The notes below the pieces were generated by a model. It worked only from the letters and a program-made list of their open reading frames with translations, did no database searches and was not told where the DNA came from. Shown here one piece after another: positions 15,726 through 29,050 of a DNA stretch of 64,000 bases. The translations under genes and the position numbers were made by a program. Origin of the DNA: DATBDM01 sp034664425 (GTDB lineage Bacteria > Actinomycetota > Thermoleophilia > Solirubrobacterales > Solirubrobacteraceae); NCBI GenBank assembly GCA_034664425.1, contig JAXDHR010000149.1, positions 1-64,000 of the forward strand. Reading direction: 5' to 3'. The stretch's first letter is position 1. Each line of letters begins with the position of its first letter.

Positions 15726-17857
15726 GAACGCGTCGCTACCCCGCGCCCCGCGGGGGCAAACGGTGCCCCCGCGCCGGGGTCGGCGCGCAGGACGACGACC
15801 GCGACGTCATCGCGCAGGCGCCCGTGCTGGACCTCGAGCGTGCGCTCCTCGATGCACGTGGCGATCGCCGCCGCGTCCCGCCCGACGCAGCCGCGCAGCA
15901 CGGCGGTGAGGCGGTCCGGGCCGAGCGCGTCGTCGAGCGGGCTCGCCTCGATCACGCCGTCGGTGTAGAGCACGAGCGCGTCGCCGGGGTCGAGGCGGAC
16001 GCGCTCCTCGTACAGCTCGGGGTCGGCGAGCACGCCCAGCAGTGTGCCGGGGCGCCCGACCGGCGCGACGCGGCCGTCGGCGCGCACGAGCAGCGGCAGC
16101 GGGTGCCCGCCGACGGCGATGCAGGCCTCCGCGCCGCCGTCGCCGGTCGGCCGCAGCGCGATCTGCACGGCGGTGCAGAAGCGGAAGTCGTCGTGCTGGC
16201 TGAGGATCGCGTCGTTGAGCTCGCGCAGCACCGCCGCGGGCCGGCGGTCGTGCAGGACCGAGGCGCGGATCGTGTAGCGCGCCAGCGCGGTCACCGCGGC
16301 CGCCTCTGCGCCCTTGCCGCAGACGTCGCCGATCACCACCGCCCACTCGCCCGGGCCGGTCGCGAAGCAGTCGTAGAAGTCGCCGCCGACCTCGTTGCCC
16401 TGGCCCGCGGCGAGGTAGCGCGCGGCGACGTCGATGCCGGCGATCGCCGGCATCGCCGGCGGGAGCAGCGAGCGCTGCAGCGTGCGCGCGATCGCGTCGC
16501 GCTCCTCGTAGAGCCGGGCGGTGTCGAGCGCGAGTGCGGCGCGGCGGCCGAGGTCCTCGAGCATGGCGAGCAGGAAGTCGACGTCCTCGCCGGCGAGCGA
16601 GTCGAGCCCCACCGCCATCGCTCCGCAGACCGCCCCGCGCGCCCGCAGCGGCACGATCACGGCCGCGCCGATGCCCAGCGCGCGCAGCAGCTCGAGCTCG
16701 AGGTCGTCCCGGGCCACCTCCGCGAAGCGCTCGTCCGGAAGCTCGTGCACGACCCGCGAGCGGCCCGTCAGCATCGCCGCGAGGACCGGGTGCAGCGGAT
16801 CCTCGTCGATCGGGTAGCGCAGCTGGAGCTCGACCAGCGCTCGCTCGCGGTCGGGCTCGCGCGCCGCTGTGATGACACGGCGCACGCTGTCCGGCGTGTC
16901 GCCGAGCACGAGCACACAGGTGTCCGCGAGGTCGCGCACGCACAGCCGCGCGACGCTCTCCAGCGTGCGCGTCTCGTCGAGCGACTGGTCGAACAGCTCG
17001 GATGCCTCGGCCATCAGCGCGGCGCGCGTGAGCAGATGCTCGCGCTCGGCCTCGATACGGCGGCGCTGGGTGACGTCGCGGACGAGCACGACGAGCTGGC
17101 GGCCGTCCTCGGACTCCAGCGGCACGCCGGCGACCTCCACGTCGATGACGACGCCGTCGCGGCGCCGTAGCGCGAGCGTGGAGGAGGTGTCGATCCAGCC
17201 GCGCTCGATCCGCAGCACGGCACGGCGCGTGGCCTCGGCGCGATCGCCCGCGACGGCGAGGTCGAACAGCGAGTCCAACGCCGTGAGCTCGGGGAACGTG
17301 TAGCCCGTGATCTGCTCGAACGCGGAGTTGGCGTAGACGCAGCGCCCGTCCTCCTCGACGACGACCATGCCCTGGCCTGCCTCCGAGAGCGCCTGCAGCA
17401 GCGCCTCGTAGCGGTCGGCCTGCGCGCGCAGCGCGCGGCGCGCGTCGCGCCGATCGGTGACCTCGAAGACGACCGCACCGATGCCGGTCACCTCGCTGGA
17501 TCCGTGCGGGCGCACGGGCCAGTACGAGCTCAGCCACTCGCGGTGGCGCCCGGGACGCGCCGGGGTCTCACCGGACACCTCGACCTCGATCAGCGGCTCG
17601 CCGGTGCGCAGGACGCGGCGCAGGTCCTCCTCGACGTCGCGCGGGAGCCCCGGCAGCACCTCGCGCACGGGCCGGCCGAGATGTGCGGAGGCGGGCATGC
17701 CGTTCATCGCCGCCATGCGCTCGTTGACGCGCGCGTAGTGCAGATCGGCGTCGAAGAGGGCGAGCCCGACCGGGGCGCGCGCGAAGATCACGTCCAGAAG
17801 GGCGTAGGCCTCTTCGAGCTCAGCCTGCAGCGAGCGGTCGGTTTGCGCGTCCACCAC
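15722..17857 (-). CDS. PAS-PAS-GAF-SpoIIE sensor phosphatase (RsbU-like)
   Basis: The 711-residue protein is a PP2C-type phosphatase with stacked sensor domains. PAS 1 spans about residues 15-135 and PAS 2 about 150-270 (QITGYTFPELTALDSLFDLA). A GAF domain runs about 285-450, and a SpoIIE phosphatase domain covers roughly 470-690, with the metal-binding pattern GGDFYDCF, VIGDVCGKGAEAA, LVLYTDGVIEA and LRDDVAVVVL. Such proteins dephosphorylate STAS antagonists to release SigB/SigF-type factors. No transmembrane segment is visible, so sensing is probably cytosolic. The start is GTG 17857 with AGGA about 8 bases upstream; an adjacent GTG is the alternative. The likely target, the STAS protein, is 10 kb away, so the link is inferred. 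Confidence 0.92.
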   Translation of the reverse strand: MVDAQTDRSLQAELEEAYALLDVIFARAPVGLALFDADLHYARVNERMAAMNGMPASAHLGRPVREVLPGLPRDVEEDLRRVLRTGEPLIEVEVSGETPARPGRHREWLSSYWPVRPHGSSEVTGIGAVVFEVTDRRDARRALRAQADRYEALLQALSEAGQGMVVVEEDGRCVYANSAFEQITGYTFPELTALDSLFDLAVAGDRAEATRRAVLRIERGWIDTSSTLALRRRDGVVIDVEVAGVPLESEDGRQLVVLVRDVTQRRRIEAEREHLLTRAALMAEASELFDQSLDETRTLESVARLCVRDLADTCVLVLGDTPDSVRRVITAAREPDRERALVELQLRYPIDEDPLHPVLAAMLTGRSRVVHELPDERFAEVARDDLELELLRALGIGAAVIVPLRARGAVCGAMAVGLDSLAGEDVDFLLAMLEDLGRRAALALDTARLYEERDAIARTLQRSLLPPAMPAIAGIDVAARYLAAGQGNEVGGDFYDCFATGPGEWAVVIGDVCGKGAEAAAVTALARYTIRASVLHDRRPAAVLRELNDAILSQHDDFRFCTAVQIALRPTGDGGAEACIAVGGHPLPLLVRADGRVAPVGRPGTLLGVLADPELYEERVRLDPGDALVLYTDGVIEASPLDDALGPDRLTAVLRGCVGRDAAAIATCIEERTLEVQHGRLRDDVAVVVLRADPGAGAPFAPAGRGVATRS

Positions 17858-18057
17858 CCCCCGTTCCTACCAGAGCGGAGCGGGCGCAGGGGGAGTTCGG
17901 GGACGCATTGCTCCGAATCACCGACTTCGCGCGGGTTTCCCCGCGCATCGCGAGCGTGCCGGGATCCGCCTGCGCGCAGCCGGCGGCGGGCCCTCCCCCG
18001 GGTGTGGTGCACGAGCCGGAGGCGCTCACCCGCATCTCGATGCGTAGCCTCACGCCC

Positions 18058-18420
18058 ATGGCGCTCCGTGTCGTCGCCTATGGGTGCGCGGCTGCCTTCG
18101 CGGTCGTCTGGCTGATCGCCCTCGCCGCCGGCCTCGACCCGACGACGTTGTGCCCGGATGCGCCGAACGTCGAAGGCTCCGCGCTCAGTGCCGAACTCAC
18201 GTACTGGCCACCGGCCGGGATCGAGTGCCTGTACGTCTCGCCGGCGGGACAGGCCGCGCGGACGACGCGGTTCCCCTGGGACGTGTGGGGCTCGACGGCG
18301 CTGTTCGCGGCGGGCCTGGCATGCGCCGCGACCGCCCCGTTCCGGCGCCGTTCGCGCCTGCTGTTCGCCGCCGCCGCCGCGCTCCTCGTGCCGGGCGCGG
18401 CGGCGGTCTGGTTTCTCTAG
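18058..18420 (+). CDS. Hypothetical membrane protein with two membrane segments
   Basis: A 120-residue protein. An N-terminal hydrophobic segment (VVAYGCAAAFAVVWLIALAA) is followed by an extracytoplasmic loop of about 50 residues with two cysteines (TTLCPDAP and GIECLYV). After the loop come WDVWGSTALFAAGLACAATA, a short basic turn and another hydrophobic stretch to the C-terminus. No family recognised. The start is uncertain between ATG 18058 and ATG 18040. Its TAG stop lies within a CTAG that also encodes the stop of the convergent asparaginase gene. Confidence 0.65.
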   Translation: MALRVVAYGCAAAFAVVWLIALAAGLDPTTLCPDAPNVEGSALSAELTYWPPAGIECLYVSPAGQAARTTRFPWDVWGSTALFAAGLACAATAPFRRRSRLLFAAAAALLVPGAAAVWFL

Positions 18421-19397
18421 GAGTCGTCGGTCGCGAACGCCCCGGCGGTCGCGACGCGCGTGTAGCCCGCTCCGAGGCAGGCCATCAGCTTGATCCGGGC
18501 GGCGGCGGGGGAGAGCGCGCCGGCGCAGATCACCGGCGCGGCGCGCAGATCGCCCTCCGCGCCCTCGAACGCGTAGGTGGCGCGCAGGATCGCGCCGCAC
18601 TCCGGGCGCACCGTGACCACGACCGGCACGCGGCCGCCGGCGCGCCGCAGGGCGGCCAGGAAGGGCGGTGGCGTATGGCCCGCGCCGAGCACGACGGCGA
18701 CGAGCCCGTCGGCGCCCGCGTCGAGCGCCGCATCGACCAGCGCGCCGTCGGTCCCGAGTCCGGCCCCGACGATGTGGACCGTCGCGTCGAGCGCCGCCAC
18801 CGGGATCGGCGGGCGCCGCTCGAGCCGCCGCGAGATCCGCGCGCGGTTCTCCTGCACCCGGCCGACCGGCCCCAGCCGTGGCGACGCGAACGCGTCGGGC
18901 GCCGTCGAGTCGGCCTTGCGGACCGCCCGCGCGGCGTGCACGCGGCCGGCGAAGGCGACGAGCACGCCGAGTCCGCCCGCGCCGGGCGATTGCGCGACGG
19001 TCACCGCGTCGAGCAGGTTGGCCGGCCCGTCGGCGCCCGGGGCCGACGCGGGGCGCATCGCGCCCGTGAAGACGATCGGGGCATCACCGGCGTAGAGCAG
19101 GTCGCAGAGCAGGGCGACCTCCTCGAGCGTGTCCGTCCCGTGGGTCACGACGACGCCGCGTCCGCCGTCGGCCTCGGCGACCGCCGCGCGGGCGATGTCG
19201 AGCGCGTCGGCGGCGTCGAGCTGCACGCTCGGCCGGGTGTCGAGGGTTCGCGCCCGCAGGTCGGGCGCGCGGGCGAGCTGCGGCACCGCGGCGACGAGCG
19301 CGTCGGCGCCGTGCTCGGGCGCCGCGCCGCCGGCCGCGGGACCGGCCATCGCGATGGTGCCGCCTGCGGCGAGCACCGTGACTGCTCGCCCGGGCAC
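18417..19397 (-). CDS. L-asparaginase family protein
   Basis: The 326-residue protein has both catalytic signatures of class I/II bacterial asparaginases: TVLAAGGTIAM with nucleophile Thr14, and GVVVTHGTDTLEEVALL with Thr88-Asp89. FTGAMRPASAPGADGPANLL follows as in the family. It hydrolyses asparagine, or a related amide, to aspartate and ammonia. There is no signal peptide, which points to the cytoplasmic type. The start is GTG 19397. It overlaps the convergent membrane-protein gene by four bases. Confidence 0.92.
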   Translation of the reverse strand: MPGRAVTVLAAGGTIAMAGPAAGGAAPEHGADALVAAVPQLARAPDLRARTLDTRPSVQLDAADALDIARAAVAEADGGRGVVVTHGTDTLEEVALLCDLLYAGDAPIVFTGAMRPASAPGADGPANLLDAVTVAQSPGAGGLGVLVAFAGRVHAARAVRKADSTAPDAFASPRLGPVGRVQENRARISRRLERRPPIPVAALDATVHIVGAGLGTDGALVDAALDAGADGLVAVVLGAGHTPPPFLAALRRAGGRVPVVVTVRPECGAILRATYAFEGAEGDLRAAPVICAGALSPAAARIKLMACLGAGYTRVATAGAFATDDS

Positions 19398-19464
19398 CCG
19401 GCGAGCCTAGCCGGTCACGGATCCTTCACCGGCTTCGCCGGCGTGGGCGCGAAGCTCTGCCCAC

Positions 19465-20247
19465 ATGGCCGCCGCGCTCCCCGTCGCCGGGCCGCTCGAG
19501 GCTCCGCCCGGCCGCTATCGCCGCCTGCGCGTCCGGCTCGCCGACGGGCGCGCGACGACCGTTCACATGAGCGCTCACGACGCGGCGCGGACGGAGCTGC
19601 GCGTCGTAGTGCTCCGCAGCCAGGCACGGCTCGGCGACTGGTGCGCCGCCCGGGACATCCAGGAGGCGCTCGTCGGCGGCTTCTTCACGCGGCCCGAGGG
19701 CATCCCGCTCGGCGAAGTGCGCACCCGCGGCGTCGCGCGGCGCAGCGTGCCCTTCGACCCGCCGTGGCGCGCGACGCGGACCTGCGTGCACGTCCAGGGT
19801 GGGGTCGCCCGGATCGCCGCCCGCGACGCGCTGCCCGCGGCGCCCCGCGGCGACCTGCTGCAGGCGGGCCCGCTGCTGGTGGCCGGTGGCGCTCGTGCCT
19901 ATGAGCGCGCCAGCGATCCCGAGGGCTTCGCCGCGGGTGCGCGCCAGTTCGACTCCGACATCACCGACGGGCGGCACCCGCGCGCGGCGCTCGGCCTGGC
20001 GCCGGGACGGATCCTCGCCGTCGCCTGCGACGGGCGCTCCCGCCACGACGCAGGCCTGACGCTCGAGGAGCTCGCGTCGCTGATGGCCGGGCTCGGCTGC
20101 GAGACCGCGGTCAACCTCGACGGCGGCGGCTCGACGACGCTGATCTCGGGTGGACGCCTGCGCAACCGCCCGCGCGGCGACTTCGAGCGCCTCGAGCCGG
20201 GCGGCCGCCCCGTCTCGACGGCGCTCGTGCTGACCCCGCGCGCCTGA
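19465..20247 (+). CDS. NAGPA-type phosphodiester glycosidase domain protein
   Basis: The 260-residue product carries the NAGPA/DUF2233 phosphodiester glycosidase domain. ALVGGFFTRPEGIPLGEVRT occurs in the middle, DSDITDGRHPRAALGLAPGR later, and the diagnostic CETAVNLDGGGSTTLISGG near the end. Family members cleave phosphodiester-linked sugars such as the uncovering-enzyme substrate or teichoic-acid-like polymers. Most bacterial members are exported, yet I see no signal peptide here from ATG 19465. A glycosyltransferase gene follows in the same direction after 33 bases. The substrate is unknown. Confidence 0.85.
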   Translation: MAAALPVAGPLEAPPGRYRRLRVRLADGRATTVHMSAHDAARTELRVVVLRSQARLGDWCAARDIQEALVGGFFTRPEGIPLGEVRTRGVARRSVPFDPPWRATRTCVHVQGGVARIAARDALPAAPRGDLLQAGPLLVAGGARAYERASDPEGFAAGARQFDSDITDGRHPRAALGLAPGRILAVACDGRSRHDAGLTLEELASLMAGLGCETAVNLDGGGSTTLISGGRLRNRPRGDFERLEPGGRPVSTALVLTPRA

Positions 20248-20280
20248 TCCACCGTCGCTGGGGGGTATCTTCACGACGGC

Positions 20281-21684
20281 GTGACTTCCGCTTCACATCG
20301 TCCTCGAGCGCTCATGGGGCTCGCTTTCTTCCCGCGCGGCGGCTCCGCGCACGTCGCGCGCAACCTCGCCGCCGCGCTGCCCAGGGTCGGCTGGGACGTC
20401 ACCCTGCTCAGCGGCTCGCTGACGCTGCCGGGGCATCCCGGCGACGCGCGCGACTTCTACGCCGGCCTCGATGTCTGTTCCGTCGACATGACCGACGCCT
20501 TCCAGGCCGCCGACCCGATGGCGGCCGATCCGCCGATGCACCCCTCCTACGAGGAGCGCGCCGCCGCGCCCGACCGCATCTTCGCCGCGCTCGACGACTG
20601 CGAGTACGAGCGCCAGGTCGCTGCCTGGGCGCGCGCGCTGCAGTCGGTCGGCGCCGCGCGCACCGACGTCCTGCACCTGCACCACCTCACGCCCCAGCAC
20701 GAGGCCGCACGGCGGATCGCGCCGGACGTCCCGGTCGTCGGCCACCTGCACGGGACCGAGCTGCTGATGCTCGAGGCGATCGAGGCCGACCGCGGCCGCT
20801 GGGCCCACGGGGCGGCGTGGATGCGGCGCATGCGTGACTGGGCGGCCGGATGCAAGCGCCTGATCCTGCTCACGGAGTCCCAGGGCGAGCGGGCCGAGCG
20901 GCTGCTCGACGTCGACGGCGACCGCTTCGTCGTCGTCCCCAACGGCTTCGATCCGGAGCTCTTCGTCCCCCGCCACTTCGACCACCGTTCGCTGTGGCGG
21001 CGCCACCTCGTCGAGCGGCCGCAGGGGTGGGCGCCGGGAGAGCCGGCCGGGTCGATCGCGTACACGGAGGCCGACCTCGAGGCGTTCGGCGGCGCCCGCG
21101 ACGAGTCGCCCGTGCTGCTCTACGTCGGACGCTTCACCGCGGTCAAGCGGATCGGCCTGCTGATCGAGGCCTACGCACGCGCCCGGCCCGGATTCGCCAC
21201 GCGCGCGCCGCTCGTGCTCCTCGGCGGCTTCCCGGGGGAGTGGGAGGGGGAGCATCCATTCGACACGATCCGCCGCACCGGCGCGCAGGACGTCTTCCTC
21301 GCCGGCTGGCACGGCCACGACGAGCTGCCGAGCTTCCTCGCCGCCTCCGACGTCGTCGTGCTGCCGTCGGTGCGCGAGCAGTTCGGCCAGGTGCTCGTAG
21401 AGGGCATGGCCTGCGGGCGGCCGGCGATCGCCGTCGACGCGTTCGGGCCCGCCGAGATCGTCCGCCACGGCGAGACCGGCTGGCTGGTCGAGCCCGACGA
21501 CCCGGTCTCGCTCGCCAACGCGCTCGTCGAGGCCGTCAACCGCCCCTTCGAGCGCCGCCGCCGCGGCCGCGCCGCGGCCGAGGACGCTCGCGCGCGCTTC
21601 TCGTGGCCGGCGCTGGCCGGCGAGGTCGCCGCGGTCTACGACGTCGCCCGCGGCGTCGAGCCGGCCGAGCTGCTCTCCACTTAG
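20281..21684 (+). CDS. GT4-family glycosyltransferase
   Basis: The 467-residue GT-B enzyme has an N-terminal acceptor domain (FPRGGSAHVARNLAAALPRV) and a C-terminal nucleotide-sugar domain. That domain carries LLYVGRFTAVKRIGLLIEAY, the EX7E-type VLVEGMACGRPAIAVDAFGP and EIVRHGETGWLVEPDDPVSL. It probably retains anomeric configuration and uses an NDP-sugar; donor and acceptor are unknown. A middle insertion of about 45 residues (around HFDHRSLWRRHLVERPQG) separates the domains. The start is GTG 20281; ATG 20314 is possible. Its TAG overlaps the TAA of the convergent permease gene. Confidence 0.88.
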   Translation: MTSASHRPRALMGLAFFPRGGSAHVARNLAAALPRVGWDVTLLSGSLTLPGHPGDARDFYAGLDVCSVDMTDAFQAADPMAADPPMHPSYEERAAAPDRIFAALDDCEYERQVAAWARALQSVGAARTDVLHLHHLTPQHEAARRIAPDVPVVGHLHGTELLMLEAIEADRGRWAHGAAWMRRMRDWAAGCKRLILLTESQGERAERLLDVDGDRFVVVPNGFDPELFVPRHFDHRSLWRRHLVERPQGWAPGEPAGSIAYTEADLEAFGGARDESPVLLYVGRFTAVKRIGLLIEAYARARPGFATRAPLVLLGGFPGEWEGEHPFDTIRRTGAQDVFLAGWHGHDELPSFLAASDVVVLPSVREQFGQVLVEGMACGRPAIAVDAFGPAEIVRHGETGWLVEPDDPVSLANALVEAVNRPFERRRRGRAAAEDARARFSWPALAGEVAAVYDVARGVEPAELLST

Positions 21685-22436
21685 GCGACCGCCAGCCCGA
21701 CGGCGAGCAGCGCGGCGGCAGCCGCGGCGGCGAGCGAGAGCGGACGGCGCATTGCGTGGGAGATTCGCGGGACGAGCCGGCCCCCTGCCACGGCACCGAG
21801 CAGGAGCGCCGGAGCGAGCGCCGCGGCAATCAGCGCGCCGTGGGCGACGGCGTCCGCGCCGCCGACGACCGCCTGTGCGCCGATCGCCGGGACGGCGACC
21901 ACTGCGAAGCGCAGCGCGATCGCGGCGCGCAGCCGCTCGGGTGCGAAGGCCGGCGCCGCGACCACGGCGATCAGCGGGCCGACGATCCCCGTGGCGGCCG
22001 CCGCCGCGCCGAGCACGGCCCCCGCGGCTGCGAGCCCAGGCCCGCTCGGCGGGAGGCGCACGAGCGGGCGGCGCGCGAGCGCGGCCGCACCGGCGACGAC
22101 GAGCAGGGCGGCGAGCACGCTCTGCAGCTCGGTCCGCCCGGCCGCCTGCGCGAGCCAGGCGCCGGCGAGCGCTCCCGCCGGCGCACCCGCGGCCAGTGGC
22201 GCAGCGCCTTCGAGCGCCTGCCGCCGCCGCTCGGGCGGCTCGGCGACGAGCACCGCGGCGGAGAGCCCGGTCCCCACGATCAGCGCGGCGGCAGCCGACA
22301 CGCCCGGCGGGCCGCCGACGGCGAGCAGCAGCGGCGCGAGCACCGGCCCGGAGCCGAAGCCGAGCAGCGCGTGCAGGAGCCCTGCCGCGAGCGCGGCGGC
22401 GCCGAGCGTGATCAGCTCACCCGTGCCGAGGTCCAC
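21681..22436 (-). CDS. TauE/SafE-family membrane permease
   Basis: The 251-residue, very Ala/Leu/Gly-rich protein has about seven or eight membrane segments. It shows the TauE/SafE duplicated pattern: ALLGFGSGPVLAPLLLAVGG in the first half and GIVGPLIAVVAAPAFAPERL with AIALRFAVV in the second. Family members export sulfite, sulfoacetate or other small anions. GTG 22436 immediately precedes LGTGELITLGAAALAAGLLH; the upstream extension of the frame is not membrane-like and runs into the palindromic region. The start is moderately certain. Confidence 0.8.
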   Translation of the reverse strand: MDLGTGELITLGAAALAAGLLHALLGFGSGPVLAPLLLAVGGPPGVSAAAALIVGTGLSAAVLVAEPPERRRQALEGAAPLAAGAPAGALAGAWLAQAAGRTELQSVLAALLVVAGAAALARRPLVRLPPSGPGLAAAGAVLGAAAAATGIVGPLIAVVAAPAFAPERLRAAIALRFAVVAVPAIGAQAVVGGADAVAHGALIAAALAPALLLGAVAGGRLVPRISHAMRRPLSLAAAAAAALLAVGLAVA

Positions 22437-22547
22437 CCGATGGCTACGAGGATGCGTCCTCGACGGTTCGCGCCAAGCGGACGTGCGCGCGCCAGGCACC
22501 GCTGCCGCTGCGCTCGAGCACCCGCTGCGACGCGTCGACACGGCGGC

Positions 22548-22660
22548 GACCACAACGTGCGGCGCATCGCCGGCGGTTTCACGCGACGCCACATGAGCAC
22601 CGTATTGGTGCTCATGTGGCGTCACATCGCCGGCGGCGGGACGCGGCGCACATTGTGGTC
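22548..22660. repeat. 113-bp nested palindrome
   Basis: A perfect 17-bp inverted repeat (GACGCCACATGAGCACC, 22585-22601; complementary arm 22607-22623) flanks a five-base loop GTATT. Outer arms of 21 bases (22548-22568 and 22640-22660) match at 18 of 21 positions, starting GACCACAA on the left and ending TTGTGGTC on the right. The intervening bases do not pair but contain a direct repeat CATCGCCGGCGG on both sides. There is no T-run and no coding gene across it. It could form a long cruciform or hairpin. Confidence 0.85.
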
Positions 22661-22857
22661 CACGGGTGCGCGCCTCGAGCGCGGGGCGCACGCTCGCCGG
22701 AGCTGCTCGCGCAACGGATCACCGGCCGAGCGCAACGATCTTGCGCCCGAGCGGGCGATCGAGCCGCTGAACGGTGCAAGTGGCATCGAAGCTATGCGGC
22801 AGGACGCCCGCGGCCGACCCTGCCGCCGCTAATCTTGCCCGCCCAGCCGCGCCGCAC

Positions 22858-22862
22858 GGGAG
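22858..22862 (+). promoter_or_regulatory. Ribosome-binding site that fixes the gltB TTG start
   Basis: GGGAG lies seven bases before TTG 22870. The frame is open upstream, but no other start has such a site, and the resulting propeptide length fits GltB. Confidence 0.6.
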
Positions 22863-22869
22863 CACGCTC

Positions 22870-27491
<4,622 letters not shown>

Positions 27492-27492
<1 letters not shown>

Positions 27493-29021
27493 TGGGCGAG
27501 CTCGGGGCCTTCATCGCCGAGCCGCGGGTCGACCCGCGCGAGCGCGACCCGCGCGAGCGCGCACGCGATTTCCAGGAGTTCGTCCAGCCCGTCGAGCTGC
27601 CGGTGCTGCAGCGGCAGGGCGCACGCTGCATGGAGTGCGGCGTGCCGTTCTGCCACAACGGCTGCCCGCTCGGCAACCTGATCCCGGACTGGAACGACCT
27701 CGTCTACCGCGACCGCTGGCGCGAGGCGATCGACCAGCTGCACGCCACGAACAACTTCCCCGAGTTCACGGGCCGGCTGTGTCCCGCGCCGTGCGAGGCG
27801 GCCTGCGTGCTCGAGATCCGCGAGGGCGAGGCGGTCACCATCAAGCAGATCGAGGTCTCGATCATCGATCGCGCGTGGCAGGAGGGCTGGGTGCGCGCGC
27901 GGCCGCCGGCCGTCGAGACCGGCCGCAGCGTCGCCGTCATCGGCGCGGGCCCCGCGGGCCTCGCCGCGGCGCAGCAGCTGCGACGCACGGGCCATGCCGT
28001 CACCGTCTACGAGCGCGACGAGGCCGGCGGCGGGCTGATTCGCTTCGGGGTCCCGGACTTCAAGATCGAGAAGCACCTCGTCGAGCGGCGCATCGAGCAG
28101 CTGCGCGCCGAGGGCGTCGCCTTCGAGTTCGGCGTCGACGTCGGCCGCGACGTCGATCCGGCCGAGCTGGCGACGCGCTTCGACGCGGTCGTGGTCGCGA
28201 CGGGCTCGCGCGTCCCGCGCGACCTTCCCGTTCCAGGCCGCGAGCTCGACGGCGTCCACTTCGCGATGGAGTACCTCTACGACCGGGCTCGCTGCCTCGG
28301 CGCCGAGCGCGGGCAGGGTGACGCCCCGGCCGAGCCGATCACCGCGGCGGGCAAGCACGTGATCGTGATCGGCGGCGGCGACACCGGCGCCGACTGCGTC
28401 GCGCACTCGCATCGCGAGGGCGCGGCGTCGGTCACGCAGATCGAGCTGCTCGGCGAGCCGCCGAAGTCGCGGCCCGACGATCTCACGCCGTGGCCGCGCT
28501 GGCCCGTCAAGCTTCGCCGCTCCTACGCGATCAAGGAGGGCGGCGAGCAGGACTTCGCGCTCTCGACGACCGAGCTGTCGGGCGACGAGCGCGTGCAGCG
28601 GATCACGTGGGTGCGCAACAGCGGCACGCCGCCGTTCGACGTGATCGAAGGCACCGAGGAGTCGCATCCGGCCGACCTCGTTCTGCTCGCGATGGGCTTC
28701 CTCTCGCCCGAGCAGCCGCTGCTCGAGGCGCTCGGCGTCGACACCGACCAGCGCGGCAACGCGAAGGCCGGCGCCTACGCGACGAGCGTACCGGGGGTGT
28801 TCGCGGCCGGCGACGCGCGCCGCGGGCAGTCCCTGATCGTGTGGGCGATCAACGAGGGCCGCCAGTGCGCGCGGATGGTCGATCGCTACCTGGCCGAGGA
28901 GCCGGCGCGCGATCCGGACGCCGCGATGTCGGCCGGCACCTCGGTCGCCGCGCACACGCGCGACGGCGCCGGGCCGCCCGAGCGCGCGAGCTGGGGCAGC
29001 GGCGCCGGCGCCACCGACTAG
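27492..29021 (+). CDS. gltD: Glutamate synthase, small (beta) subunit
   Basis: The 509-residue FAD/NADPH subunit feeds electrons to GltB. N-terminal cysteines for 4Fe-4S clusters lie in CMECGVPFCHNGCPLGNLIP and LCPAPCEAACVLEIREGE. The first dinucleotide site is VAVIGAGPAGLAAAQQLRR, the second VIVIGGGDTGADCVAHSHRE. The C-terminal FAD element is PGVFAAGDARRGQSLIVWAI. The length is typical. A final 40 or so residues, rich in Ala, Gly and Thr, are non-conserved. Its ATG shares one base with the gltB stop, so the subunits are translationally coupled. Confidence 0.96.
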
Positions 29022-29050
29022 TCCGCCGCTCCACGGGGCACACAGGCGGC

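Larger units (their letters stand above)
22437..22869. other. 433-base divergent intergenic region upstream of gltB
   Basis: No gene is supported between the permease start (22436) and the gltB start (22870). Several short frames cross it on both strands, but their products are Arg-rich and non-conserved. Its notable content is the nested palindrome at 22548-22660. About 210 bases between the palindrome and gltB remain for promoter and leader sequences; I cannot place a -10/-35 pair with confidence. Confidence 0.6.

Noticed and set aside
22548..22660. Palindrome as a rho-independent terminator
   Set aside because: Both flanking genes point away from it and no T-run follows either arm.
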